DNA from: Elusimicrobiota bacterium
GTDB lineage: Bacteria; Elusimicrobiota; Elusimicrobia; UBA1565
Length of the DNA stretch: 41,376 nucleotides
NCBI GenBank assembly: GCA_016212885.1
Contig: JACRDO010000107.1
Location: 1-41,376, forward strand
Direction of reading: 5' to 3'
The notes beneath the pieces were generated by a model, which saw only the letters and a program-made list of their open reading frames with translations, did not search any database and was not told the DNA's origin. Made by a program: the position numbers and the translations under genes. Positions 34,581 through 41,376 of the stretch are shown here, one piece after another (position 1 is the first letter of the stretch; every line of letters begins with the position of its first letter).

Positions 34581-35733
34581 CGTGCTCGAAGAACTGCTCC
34601 AACGACAGGTCGGCGTAGGATCCGCCGATACGGACCGCCCGCGTTTTCGGGTAGCGCTTCAGGAAGATCCGCAGGCCCGGTGTCGGATGGCCGCCTCCAA
34701 TCGTGACCTCGATAGCCAAGATATCTTCCCCACGCTGCACGATAAAATCGACTTCCTTGTCCCTTTCGGACCAATAGAAGACGGTTTCCTCCGCGTTGAC
34801 CAAAGCCGCGCCGACGGCATTCTCGACAAGGCGGCCGACGAAAGCCCGATCCTTCAGAGTTTCATCGAACGGCACCCCTCGCAGCGCCGTGACGAGGGCG
34901 TTGTTGCGCACGATGAGCTTGGGGCTGGAAGCCCGTACGCGGATGGCTCGCGGACTGTACTTGCGGACCGGTTCGACCAGGAAAGCCCCGGCGATCAGCT
35001 CCAGATAGCTGGCCAGCGTGTTGATGCTGCCTCGTTCCTGCAGCTGTCCGAGGAGCTTCTGAAGACTGATGATCTCGGCGGGATGCCGGCAGGCCAGCGC
35101 GAGCGCCTGCCGGAAAAGAGCCGGATGCTGGATGCTTCGGAGCGCCGGGATGTCCCGGCCGATGACTGTCTCCAACAAGGAGTCCTGTATGTAGTTCTTC
35201 CAGGCCGCGAAGTCCTCCGCGAACGGTACAGCGCCGGGATAGCCGCCGAAGAAAAGGAACTGGTCGAGGGTCCATCCGAACGCCTGCCGACACTCCGCAT
35301 AGCCCCAGTGGGGGCAGCGGATCAACTGGAACCGCCCGGCCAGACTCTCCTGCATCCCTCGTTGGAGCAGCAGCGCAGAGGAACCGAGCAGCACGACTCG
35401 CAGCGGCCGCCGTTCTTTGACGTCCTCGTCATGGAGCATCTTCACCGCTTCGCTCCAGCGCGGGACCTTTTGAATCTCATCGACCACGAGCAGAGGCATT
35501 CTGCCAGGCAATTCCCTGGCGCACCGCCAAGACTCGGCGAGCCATCGGGCATCCGGCGGCGTGAGCTGGTCAGCCGTGATGTAGACCTTCTGGTCCGGCC
35601 ACTCTTGCAGGAATTGCTGGACCGCCGTGGTCTTGCCGACTTGCCTGGGCCCTACAAGGATTTGGAGGACATGAACTCCGCGGGCGAGGTTCGCCTGAAG
35701 CGGGGAAAGGATTCTCTGACGCTTAATTGTCAT
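34573..35733 (-). CDS. AAA-family ATPase with DUF4143 domain
   Basis: 386 residues. Walker A VGPRQVGKTT near residue 30, Walker B MPLLVVDEIQK near 85, arginine-rich sensor segment VVLLGSSALLLQRG, then FFGGYPGAVPF and a C-terminal nuclease-like core (VFYWSERDKEVDFIVQ). Same broad family as the ATPase at 401-1711 but clearly divergent in sequence. Cytoplasmic, role unknown; such genes are often stand-alone and frequently transferred. The start ATG lies 14 bases from the -10 box and lacks a ribosome site. Divergent from the MNT/HEPN pair. Confidence 0.9.
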   Translation of the reverse strand: MTIKRQRILSPLQANLARGVHVLQILVGPRQVGKTTAVQQFLQEWPDQKVYITADQLTPPDARWLAESWRCARELPGRMPLLVVDEIQKVPRWSEAVKMLHDEDVKERRPLRVVLLGSSALLLQRGMQESLAGRFQLIRCPHWGYAECRQAFGWTLDQFLFFGGYPGAVPFAEDFAAWKNYIQDSLLETVIGRDIPALRSIQHPALFRQALALACRHPAEIISLQKLLGQLQERGSINTLASYLELIAGAFLVEPVRKYSPRAIRVRASSPKLIVRNNALVTALRGVPFDETLKDRAFVGRLVENAVGAALVNAEETVFYWSERDKEVDFIVQRGEDILAIEVTIGGGHPTPGLRIFLKRYPKTRAVRIGGSYADLSLEQFFEHGI

Positions 35734-35747
35734 TAAAATGCATCTAT

Positions 35748-35776
35748 ATTATAATTAAATTTCTGCAAATTTACAA
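35748..35776 (-). promoter_or_regulatory. Promoter of the second AAA ATPase gene
   Basis: On the minus strand, TTGTAA (35776-35771), 17 bases, perfect TATAAT (35753-35748), in a locally AT-rich stretch unlike the surrounding DNA. Start of transcription is expected about eight bases before the ATG at 35733. Confidence 0.6.
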
Positions 35777-35899
35777 TTTATTCAGGACATAGAACAAAAC
35801 GTATTTCGCATCTGGCACACATCAAGAACGGACCAGCACTGCGGGGCTTCTATCTGCAACCCGACCAACTTTGTAGAATGGAGTCCGTCGCGCTCATCC

Positions 35900-36238
35900 A
35901 TGGCCAGAAAAATCGTCCGCCTCAGCGCAAAGGAACTCGCCGGCCTTCGCAGATCCTTTGAAAAAGTGTTGCGGCGCCACCCGGGCGCAGTGGCCCGCAT
36001 CTTCGGTTCCCGCGCCAAGGCCGGCTCCGGAGGCGACCTCGATCTGCTGATATCCCTGGCCCGCCGTCCGCGCGATCCCCTGACGCTGAAACTGCGGCTC
36101 AAGCAGGCCGTCGAAGACGCATTGGGAGAAAGGAAGATCGACGTCGTAATCGAGCATCCCCGGGCTCGGGTCGATGCCTTCGTCCGGCTCGCCAGAAGGG
36201 AAGGAGTCGTGCTATGGAACCATCCTCGCAAGAGCTGA
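35900..36238 (+). CDS. MNT-type nucleotidyltransferase antitoxin
   Basis: 112 residues. The nucleotidyltransferase signature is IFGSRAKAGSGGDLDLLI (Gly36-Ser37, Asp46/Asp48), with a third acidic strand in RKIDVVIEHP. The gap between GS and DxD is eight residues, two shorter than the GSx10DxD form common in MntA. MntA-like antitoxins neutralise HEPN RNases, in studied cases by AMPylating them. The next gene encodes a HEPN protein and overlaps by 25 bases, giving the usual two-gene module. A weak -10 box (TAGAAT, 35874-35879) precedes it. Confidence 0.85.
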   Translation: MARKIVRLSAKELAGLRRSFEKVLRRHPGAVARIFGSRAKAGSGGDLDLLISLARRPRDPLTLKLRLKQAVEDALGERKIDVVIEHPRARVDAFVRLARREGVVLWNHPRKS

Positions 36239-36684
36239 AGGCCGCCTATCTGAGGGAGCAGTTGGAAATGGCCTCCAAGGCCAGCCGGGCCCTTGAACAG
36301 TCCTTTGCGGCTTTGGGAGGGAAACGGTCTCCGCCGAGACGGAAGGGCCCGGCAACGGAAGAGAAGCTGGAGGTATTGACCGCCCGCTTCGCGCGCCTGG
36401 CGGACATCCTAACCCAGAAGGTGTTCCGCGCCTTGGACGCGGCGGAGTTCGCGGATGAGGGGAGCTTCCTCGACCGCTTGAATCGGATGGAGAAACGCGC
36501 AGTGATCCCGAGCGCCAAGCTCTGGCGGGATATCCGCGACATCCGCAATCAGATCGCCCACGAGTACGCCCTGAAATCCTTGGCGCCCCTGCAGCGCGCC
36601 GTGATGGCCCATTGCCCCGACCTGTTCGAGGCCGTGGCAAGGGTGAGATCCTATGTCCAGCGGAAGAAGCTGACCGGCCCCTAA
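36214..36684 (+). CDS. HEPN-domain RNase toxin (HepT-like)
   Basis: 156 residues, helical. The HEPN catalytic R-x4-H motif is RNQIAHEY (Arg111, His116), followed by the conserved Tyr that is AMPylated in characterised HepT toxins. The helical N-terminal half (MEPSSQELKAAYLREQLEMA) has a basic linker (KRSPPRRKG) not needed by the minimal fold. Predicted RNase that slows growth unless blocked by the MNT partner. Its start overlaps the antitoxin gene by 25 bases, so translation is coupled. Confidence 0.85.
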   Translation: MEPSSQELKAAYLREQLEMASKASRALEQSFAALGGKRSPPRRKGPATEEKLEVLTARFARLADILTQKVFRALDAAEFADEGSFLDRLNRMEKRAVIPSAKLWRDIRDIRNQIAHEYALKSLAPLQRAVMAHCPDLFEAVARVRSYVQRKKLTGP

Positions 36685-36725
36685 CCCCCCTCCGAGACCC
36701 CAACCACCCCGGGTTAATCTCCCCT

Positions 36726-37055
36726 ATGCAGCCAAAGTACCGGAAGATGCTGCGCGGCATGGCCAAGCGCAAAAAGCGCGGGCCGCGCGAATGGGCGGTC
36801 TACATATTGCGCTGCGGGGACAGGAGCCTCTACACCGGCATCACAAAGGATATCGAGGCGCGCCTGCTCAAGCACCGGGCCGGAAAGGGCGCCGCCTACA
36901 CGCGGACGCACCTGCCCGTGGAATTGGTCTATCGGGAACTCGGGAAGACCCGTTCCGAAGCCCTGGTCTGCGAGGCGCGGATCAAGACGATGCCGAAGGC
37001 GCGCAAGGAGGCTCTTTTGCGGCCGCCTCAGGCTCCGGATACCATTTCGCCTTGA
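36726..37055 (+). CDS. GIY-YIG nuclease superfamily protein (UPF0213/YhbQ-like)
   Basis: 109 residues. The GIY-YIG core reads AVYILRCGDRSLYTGITKDI, followed by the conserved HRAGKGAAYTRTHLPVELVYRE. Small stand-alone members of this family are structure-selective DNA nucleases or of unknown role. Highly basic (KRKKRG near the N-terminus). The start is uncertain: ATG 36726, 36747 and 36759 are possible, and none has a clear ribosome site. The last 74 bases overlap the 3' end of the dedA-like gene on the other strand, in a convergent arrangement. Confidence 0.82.
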   Translation: MQPKYRKMLRGMAKRKKRGPREWAVYILRCGDRSLYTGITKDIEARLLKHRAGKGAAYTRTHLPVELVYRELGKTRSEALVCEARIKTMPKARKEALLRPPQAPDTISP

Positions 37056-37677
37056 CGAGCTCCACCGCCACGGGGATGAACGAGATCACGATGATGGCGA
37101 GGATGACGTAGTGGAAGTGGCTTTTGACCACGGGCATGTTCGCGAAGTAATGTCCGGCCAGCAGAAATAGCAACGTCCAGGCCACGCCCCCGCTCACGTT
37201 GTAGACCGCGAAGTGCAGGTAGGTCATGCGCCCGATGCCCGCCACGAAGGGCGCGAAGGTGCGGATGATGGGGATGAAGCGGGCCAGCACGATCGTCTTG
37301 CCGCCGTGCTTCTCGTAGAACCGGTGGGTCCGGATCAGATGCCTCTTGTCGAATAGGATAGAGTCCTCCCGGTTGAAGACCTTCGGCCCAACCCACGCCC
37401 CGATCCAGTAGTTGACCGCGTCGCCCAGGATGGCCGCTGCGGCCAGCAGGACGAAGACGAACGGCAGCTTGATCGGCGAGCCTTCCACGGCCGAGAGCGC
37501 GCCAACCGCGAACAGCAGGGAATCCCCCGGCAGATAGGGCGCCACCACGAGCCCCGTCTCGGAGAAGATGATGAGGAATAGGACCCCGTAGAGCCAGGGG
37601 CCCAGGGCCGCGGCCCAGACGCTGAGGTGCTTGTCCAGATGCAGGAAGATGTCCAGCCCCGACTGCAGAAGTTCCAT
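36982..37677 (-). CDS. DedA family membrane protein
   Basis: 231 residues with the DedA/SNARE-associated (VTT) pattern: the re-entrant segment FSETGLVVAPYLPGDSLLF, GDAVNYWIGAWVG, and RFIPIIRTFAPFVAGIGRM with its functional Arg, then two final helices (VAWTLLFLLAGHYF; YVILAIIVISFIPVAVELV). DedA proteins act in proton-coupled membrane homeostasis; some flip undecaprenyl phosphate or other lipids. Integral inner membrane. It converges on the GIY-YIG gene with a 74-base overlap, and the overlapping C-terminal tail (PEPEAAAKEPPCAPSASS) is hydrophilic and poorly conserved in type. Confidence 0.92.
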   Translation of the reverse strand: MELLQSGLDIFLHLDKHLSVWAAALGPWLYGVLFLIIFSETGLVVAPYLPGDSLLFAVGALSAVEGSPIKLPFVFVLLAAAAILGDAVNYWIGAWVGPKVFNREDSILFDKRHLIRTHRFYEKHGGKTIVLARFIPIIRTFAPFVAGIGRMTYLHFAVYNVSGGVAWTLLFLLAGHYFANMPVVKSHFHYVILAIIVISFIPVAVELVKAKWYPEPEAAAKEPPCAPSASS

Positions 37678-37685
37678 GACGGGAG

Positions 37686-37691
37686 ATTATA
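37686..37691 (-). promoter_or_regulatory. -10 box of the dedA-like gene
   Basis: A perfect TATAAT on the minus strand ends eight bases before the ATG at 37677, and there is no ribosome site between them. No convincing -35 box is seen. It points to a leaderless transcript. Confidence 0.4.
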
Positions 37692-37788
37692 CCGCCCTGC
37701 GCGAGAGGCCGCCAGCCGAATTTACCATTAATTAAACTCGCAGAAACATGCGTTTAACCGCAGCCGCTCATACTCTTGGCGAGGGGAT

Positions 37789-39093
37789 ATGGGGGCTGCC
37801 ATGAAGCCGATCTCGAGACACGCCGAAGCCGCAAGCGTCGGGTACTTCCCATTGCCGGAGGAGATGCGCCGGCCGTCCGAGCCGCAGAGCGGCGGGAACT
37901 ATGGCGCTTTGCCGATCATCGCGGTGCTGACCACGGCCATGGCGTCGGGCCTCGCGTTCAAGGATTTCCGGCTCGCGCCGCGCGCGGCCCCCGCGGCGCC
38001 CCGCAGCGAAGCGCCGGCTGCCCCCGCGGCTGCGCAGGCCGCGCAGGAAGAGGCTCAAGCTCCGCAGGAACTCCCGGAGGGATTCCCCCTCCCGCTTTTG
38101 GGCATGTCCCAAGACGAGCTGGTGACGCTCCCGAACTCCGATCCCTCGCAGCCCGGCATGCAGCAGCCCATGCCCTTCAGCCTCTTCAAGAAATCCCTGG
38201 GCCTGCTCACCGGGTTCAACTCCGCGTGGCTTAAGCCGAACGACCTCAACCGCATGATGAAGGAGGGAGTGGTCACAGGGTCACAGCCCAGAGGAGCGAG
38301 CTTGAGCCTTCTGCCCAGCCGGTCCGGCTTTGCGGCGGCGCGGCGCCTGAACCCGGCCGCGGCCATGGTCCGGGCCATGGCCCTCCCTTCCCTCCTGTTC
38401 AGCGTCTTGACGGTGGACGCCCGGGGCCAGCAGCATGCGGTCAATTTCTTCGGTGAGGGCCAGCGCCCGGTCGCGGCCAGGGACCCCCTGGTCTTCAGCC
38501 TCGACAAGAAGCCCCTGACCACGCGCCGCCAGACCGTCCTTTTCGACATCAGCGGCGCCGGCTTCCCCATCGCCGTCAACGACATCTCCGCGGGGGCCGG
38601 CCTGCTGGTATTCGACGCGGACCATGACGGGGTCTCAGGCGCGAACGGCAGGGAGATATTCGGCAACGACTCGGACATCGCGGGCAACGGCAATAGAGGC
38701 GGCTTGACGGACGGCTACGTGGCCCTCAACGCCTTGGTCGTGAAAGCCTTCTATCAGGGGCTCCTGCCCGCTTCCGTCATCGAGCGCCGTTTCCTGGACG
38801 AGAATGCTCTGACGGCTCTTGAGGAGGCTTACGGCCTGAGGATGAAGGTCGGAAGCTTCCTGAACGAGCCCGTCTCGCTCAAGGCAGCCGGAGTGCGGGG
38901 GATCGCGCTCACCATGGAGCGCCCCCAGCGCATTAACAGCTTCGACGGACGGAGCAACGACGCGGTCTACCGCGCGGGCGCGTACTTCCTCCGGGCCGAC
39001 GGGAGCAAGGGCATCTACGAGGACTTCTGGCTGAGGGCTGCTCCGGCCGCCAGCGTCGCCCGCAATTCCGCCCGCGCGCAGGCGCGGATGTAA
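37789..39093 (+). CDS. Protein with a Ca-binding-like Asp/Gly loop, probably exported; unknown function
   Basis: 434 residues. An N-terminal hydrophobic stretch (ALPIIAVLTTAMASGLAF, residues about 40-57) may anchor or export it. A low-complexity Ala/Pro/Gln linker follows. The C-terminal half contains LLVFDADHDGVSGANGREIF, where Asp/Asn positions match an EF-hand-like calcium loop of the kind seen beside RTX-type repeats (VLFDISGAGFP just before it is similar to the usual 'FDLDGDG' context). An extra KVGSFLNEPVSLKAAG segment follows. Starts ATG 37789 or 37801 are both possible; GAGGGG precedes the first. It abuts the pseudokinase gene tail to tail with no gap. The function is not known. Confidence 0.7.
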   Translation: MGAAMKPISRHAEAASVGYFPLPEEMRRPSEPQSGGNYGALPIIAVLTTAMASGLAFKDFRLAPRAAPAAPRSEAPAAPAAAQAAQEEAQAPQELPEGFPLPLLGMSQDELVTLPNSDPSQPGMQQPMPFSLFKKSLGLLTGFNSAWLKPNDLNRMMKEGVVTGSQPRGASLSLLPSRSGFAAARRLNPAAAMVRAMALPSLLFSVLTVDARGQQHAVNFFGEGQRPVAARDPLVFSLDKKPLTTRRQTVLFDISGAGFPIAVNDISAGAGLLVFDADHDGVSGANGREIFGNDSDIAGNGNRGGLTDGYVALNALVVKAFYQGLLPASVIERRFLDENALTALEEAYGLRMKVGSFLNEPVSLKAAGVRGIALTMERPQRINSFDGRSNDAVYRAGAYFLRADGSKGIYEDFWLRAAPAASVARNSARAQARM

Positions 39094-41376
39094 TTACTCC
39101 TTCAGCAGCCTCAGGAACTCCCCCGCGCTCTTGACCGCGGGCTCGCTGCCCTGGGACCGAGACACCAGGGACTGGAGTTTCGGCGGCGCAGCCGACTTCA
39201 AGGAGGCGAGCAGGCCGGCCAAGCAGCGGCCGAGGGCCTGGATATCCTGCGCAGGGCCGCCGCCCAAGGCGGTCCCGAAATCAGCCACCTTGACCTCTCC
39301 TCCCTCGCTCAGGAAGATGTTCCCAAGATGGAGGCGTCCGTGCGCGATCCCGGCGGCATGCGCGGCCTCCAAGGCCTGGCACACCGGAGCCAGTATGCGG
39401 ACAATCATGTCGAGCCCGGCTCCACGCGGAGTGTCGATGAGGCTGCGGACAGTCGCGCCGGCCACATGCTCGGACACGATGACCGCCGATTCCTCCGCCT
39501 CGACGACCTCGTAGATCCGGGCCGCGGCCGGGTGGCTGAACCTCGCGGCTTTCCTGGCCGCGGCCAAGACGGACTCCCGCTCCTTGGTATCCGGCACGTT
39601 CAGCCGGCGGATTACAGCTGTCCGGCCAAGCGCAATATCCTTCGCCAGGAAGACGCTGCCGCGTCTGTCTCCAAGCTGCTGTCCCAGCGCATAGCCCTTG
39701 GCCAGCGCATCCGGAAGGCTCGAAGCAGGGCTTTCCGCCACGGGCGCGGCGCCCACGCCCGGCGAGGACTCCTTCCTGCGGCGCGCCCAGAGGACAGCTG
39801 CCCCGGCCGCGGACGCGGCCAGGAGCAGAAGGCCCCAGAGGATTGGCTTGAGCGGGGACTTCCTGCTTCGGCGCGGATTCAGGAACTCGGCATCCCCCTT
39901 GGAAGGATCGTAGATATTGCCCCCGCGGCGGGCGAGCTCCGCTTCATCCGCGTAGTCCGGATTGAGCCTGGCGGCCATCTCGATATCCGAGATCATCCCG
40001 GCTCTATCCCCCAGCATCTGCCGGGCGAAGGCCCGGATACGGTAGGCTCTCGCGCTGCGCGAATTGAGGGAGATCGCGCGCGACGCGCTGCCTTCCGCCT
40101 CCCGATACCTTCCTTGCCCCAGTTCGGCCCAGGCAAGGGCTTCGTAGGCCTGATACTCCGCCGGATGAAGGCGGATGGCCTCCCTCGCGGATTTCTCCGC
40201 CGCGTAGTACTTACCTTCCAGGCTGAGTTTCCAGGACTCCGCGGTCTGCTCGGACACGGGCGAATCCTGCGCCCAAGGTCCTGCGGCCGCAGGACCGCGG
40301 CCTGCGCCGCCCAAGGGACCCTCTTTCTGTTCAGCCTCGCCCCGGACGCCTCGCTCCCTGGCGTACGGATTCCTTCCCCAAGCAGAAGCCCCATATCCGG
40401 CCTGTCCCGGCTCCCTGGCGCTGGGGCTCGCCGGCTTGGCCGGGTCCGACGCAAGTGGAAGCCCTTCATGGGTTATGCCTCCCTTGCTGCTGCGAAGCAG
40501 GGGTATCGCCTGCTCTGCTGGGCCGCCCCCTCCGGCCGCGCCGCCCCCTGCCTGAGCGCCCGTATTCTTGACCCCGGGCCCCCCCGTCTGGGCGCCTCCC
40601 TGGGCCCCGGTTCCGCCGCCTGAGAGGCCGGGGAAGCCGATATTGAACCAGCTGCTGCGGTTCGGGTTGTTGGAGGGAGTCACTCCCCTGGGGTCCAGGG
40701 CATTGACAGGCCTCTCACCCGGCATCGCCCCGTTCCAGTTCGGCGGAGGAACGAAGCCGAAGAGCTTGGGGACGTCCATCTGGAGCATGCTGGCGACCCC
40801 GTACATGCCCTTGCGGGAGTCCTGCACGAGATACTGCGCGTTGTGGATGTTCGACTCAGGATTCCTATACGCCTTGGCGGCGTTCACGGCCCCGTTGGCG
40901 GTGTCGAGATCCTCATAGACCGTCTCCATGGTGTCCCATGCGCCTTTCACCCCATCCGGAACTTCCTTGATGCCTCTGGCTGTCTCGACGACGATGTCTC
41001 TTTGGCCCTCGGCCGTGGCGATGCCCTGCTCCACGCCCGAGCAGGCCTCGCCGATCCTCGCCTCATAGTCCTTGCGGGCCTGCTGCGCGGCCGCGGCCCT
41101 CTGGGCCGCTGCCTCCGCGGCCTTCTGGGCCGCCGCGGCCGCAGCCGCATCCTTGGCCGCCTCCGCTGCCGCCTCCTGAGCCGCGGCCTGAGCCTCCCTG
41201 CTGGCCGCCTCGGCTTCAGCCGCCTTGGCCGCTGCAGCCGCGGACGCGATCTGGGCCGCCGCAGCCGCCGACGCCTTCCTGTCCGCCTCCGCCTGCAGCC
41301 CCGGGAGCTTCGTCGTATCCGTCTCCGCGGCCACGGCTTGCGCCGCGGCCCTGCTGGCAGCCTCTGCGTCCGCCGC
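39094..41376 (-). CDS. Large Ala-rich coiled-coil / TPR / pseudokinase membrane protein, 5' end outside the window
   Basis: 760 residues are visible and the frame stays open at the right edge; a GTG at 41334 is not a credible start. In order: Ala/Lys/Glu-rich helix (about 1-105), a 100-residue segment ending in LVQDSRKGMYGVASML, a Gly/Pro-rich linker, about three TPR repeats (WKLSLEGKYYAAEKSAREAI; EALAWAELGQGRYREAE), one membrane helix (ILWGLLLLAASAAGAAVLW) and a protein-kinase-like domain of about 215 residues. The kinase domain keeps the DFG motif (VADFGTAL), but the catalytic loop reads HGRLHLGN in place of HRDLKPEN and the ATP lysine position reads Arg (TAVIRRL), so it is probably a pseudokinase. 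Stop codon abuts the stop of the plus-strand gene. Confidence 0.8.
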   Translation of the reverse strand, partial: AADAEAASRAAAQAVAAETDTTKLPGLQAEADRKASAAAAAQIASAAAAAKAAEAEAASREAQAAAQEAAAEAAKDAAAAAAAQKAAEAAAQRAAAAQQARKDYEARIGEACSGVEQGIATAEGQRDIVVETARGIKEVPDGVKGAWDTMETVYEDLDTANGAVNAAKAYRNPESNIHNAQYLVQDSRKGMYGVASMLQMDVPKLFGFVPPPNWNGAMPGERPVNALDPRGVTPSNNPNRSSWFNIGFPGLSGGGTGAQGGAQTGGPGVKNTGAQAGGGAAGGGGPAEQAIPLLRSSKGGITHEGLPLASDPAKPASPSAREPGQAGYGASAWGRNPYARERGVRGEAEQKEGPLGGAGRGPAAAGPWAQDSPVSEQTAESWKLSLEGKYYAAEKSAREAIRLHPAEYQAYEALAWAELGQGRYREAEGSASRAISLNSRSARAYRIRAFARQMLGDRAGMISDIEMAARLNPDYADEAELARRGGNIYDPSKGDAEFLNPRRSRKSPLKPILWGLLLLAASAAGAAVLWARRRKESSPGVGAAPVAESPASSLPDALAKGYALGQQLGDRRGSVFLAKDIALGRTAVIRRLNVPDTKERESVLAAARKAARFSHPAAARIYEVVEAEESAVIVSEHVAGATVRSLIDTPRGAGLDMIVRILAPVCQALEAAHAAGIAHGRLHLGNIFLSEGGEVKVADFGTALGGGPAQDIQALGRCLAGLLASLKSAAPPKLQSLVSRSQGSEPAVKSAGEFLRLLKE

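Overview
This window is GC-rich, densely coding chromosomal DNA from a Gram-negative-type bacterium. The evidence for an outer membrane is a complete RND copper efflux system with a TolC-like channel, plus two lipoproteins. Central metabolism is ferredoxin-linked: a four-subunit 2-oxoglutarate:ferredoxin oxidoreductase sits with isocitrate dehydrogenase and an Aquifex-type aconitase. A single-chain glycine decarboxylase, a TPR/kinase-like protein and many lineage-specific hypotheticals fit an uncultivated, environmental, high-GC lineage. Elusimicrobiota is my tentative guess. It rests on protein style only, and no marker gene (rRNA, ribosomal protein) is present to settle it.

Layout. 1-2.3 kb: a structured gene-free edge, an AAA/DUF4143 ATPase with its own promoter, and a MazEF-like pair whose toxin has an internal deletion. 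2.3-5 kb: a low-molecular-weight phosphatase/ArsC-like protein, a membrane-anchored trehalose-6-phosphate synthase broken by an internal deletion, and a 61-residue membrane protein preceded by a rho-independent terminator. 5.1-11.3 kb (minus strand): a sulfur operon joined mostly by 4-base ATGA overlaps (truncated cysK, cystathionine beta-synthase, MoeB/ThiF-like, cysteine desulfurase, cystathionine gamma-synthase/lyase, XdhC). 11.3-18 kb (minus): merR-cusC-cusB-cusA-metal-binding protein, a copper/silver efflux operon. 18.1-22.3 kb (minus): icd-korD-korA-korB-korC. 22.6-26.2 kb (plus): aconitase and a hybrid histidine kinase. 26.2-30.5 kb (plus): a poorly characterised cassette of a DUF190 protein, a small repeat-domain protein, two lipoproteins and a papain-fold cysteine protease, with a 288-bp duplication in it. 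30.6-34.5 kb (minus): a conserved P-loop protein and gcvP. 34.5-37.7 kb: a second AAA/DUF4143 ATPase, an MNT/HEPN toxin-antitoxin pair, a GIY-YIG protein and a DedA membrane protein. 37.8-41.4 kb: a calcium-loop-like protein and, tail to tail with it, a large Ala-rich/TPR/pseudokinase protein that runs off the right edge.

How the genes work together. Aconitase, Icd and KorABCD carry citrate to succinyl-CoA, or the reverse, with ferredoxin as electron partner. acn and icd are divergent, and the icd transcript is predicted to start at two consecutive perfect 10-bp hairpins. The sulfur operon makes cysteine by transsulfuration, strips its sulfur with a desulfurase, and may pass it to an E1-like activator and to XdhC, a molybdenum-cofactor maturation factor. 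Copper would be sensed by a Cys-containing MerR regulator and exported by CusCBA.

Most interesting points: the Icd carries a four-cysteine zinc-ribbon-like insert beside its substrate loop; the icd leader has twin hairpins; the 26.3-30.5 kb lipoprotein/protease cassette carries a duplicated domain; three genes within 10 kb (mazF-like, otsA-like, cysK) have lost segments while their flanks look intact; and several promoters place the -10 box 7-9 bases from the start codon, which suggests leaderless mRNAs.
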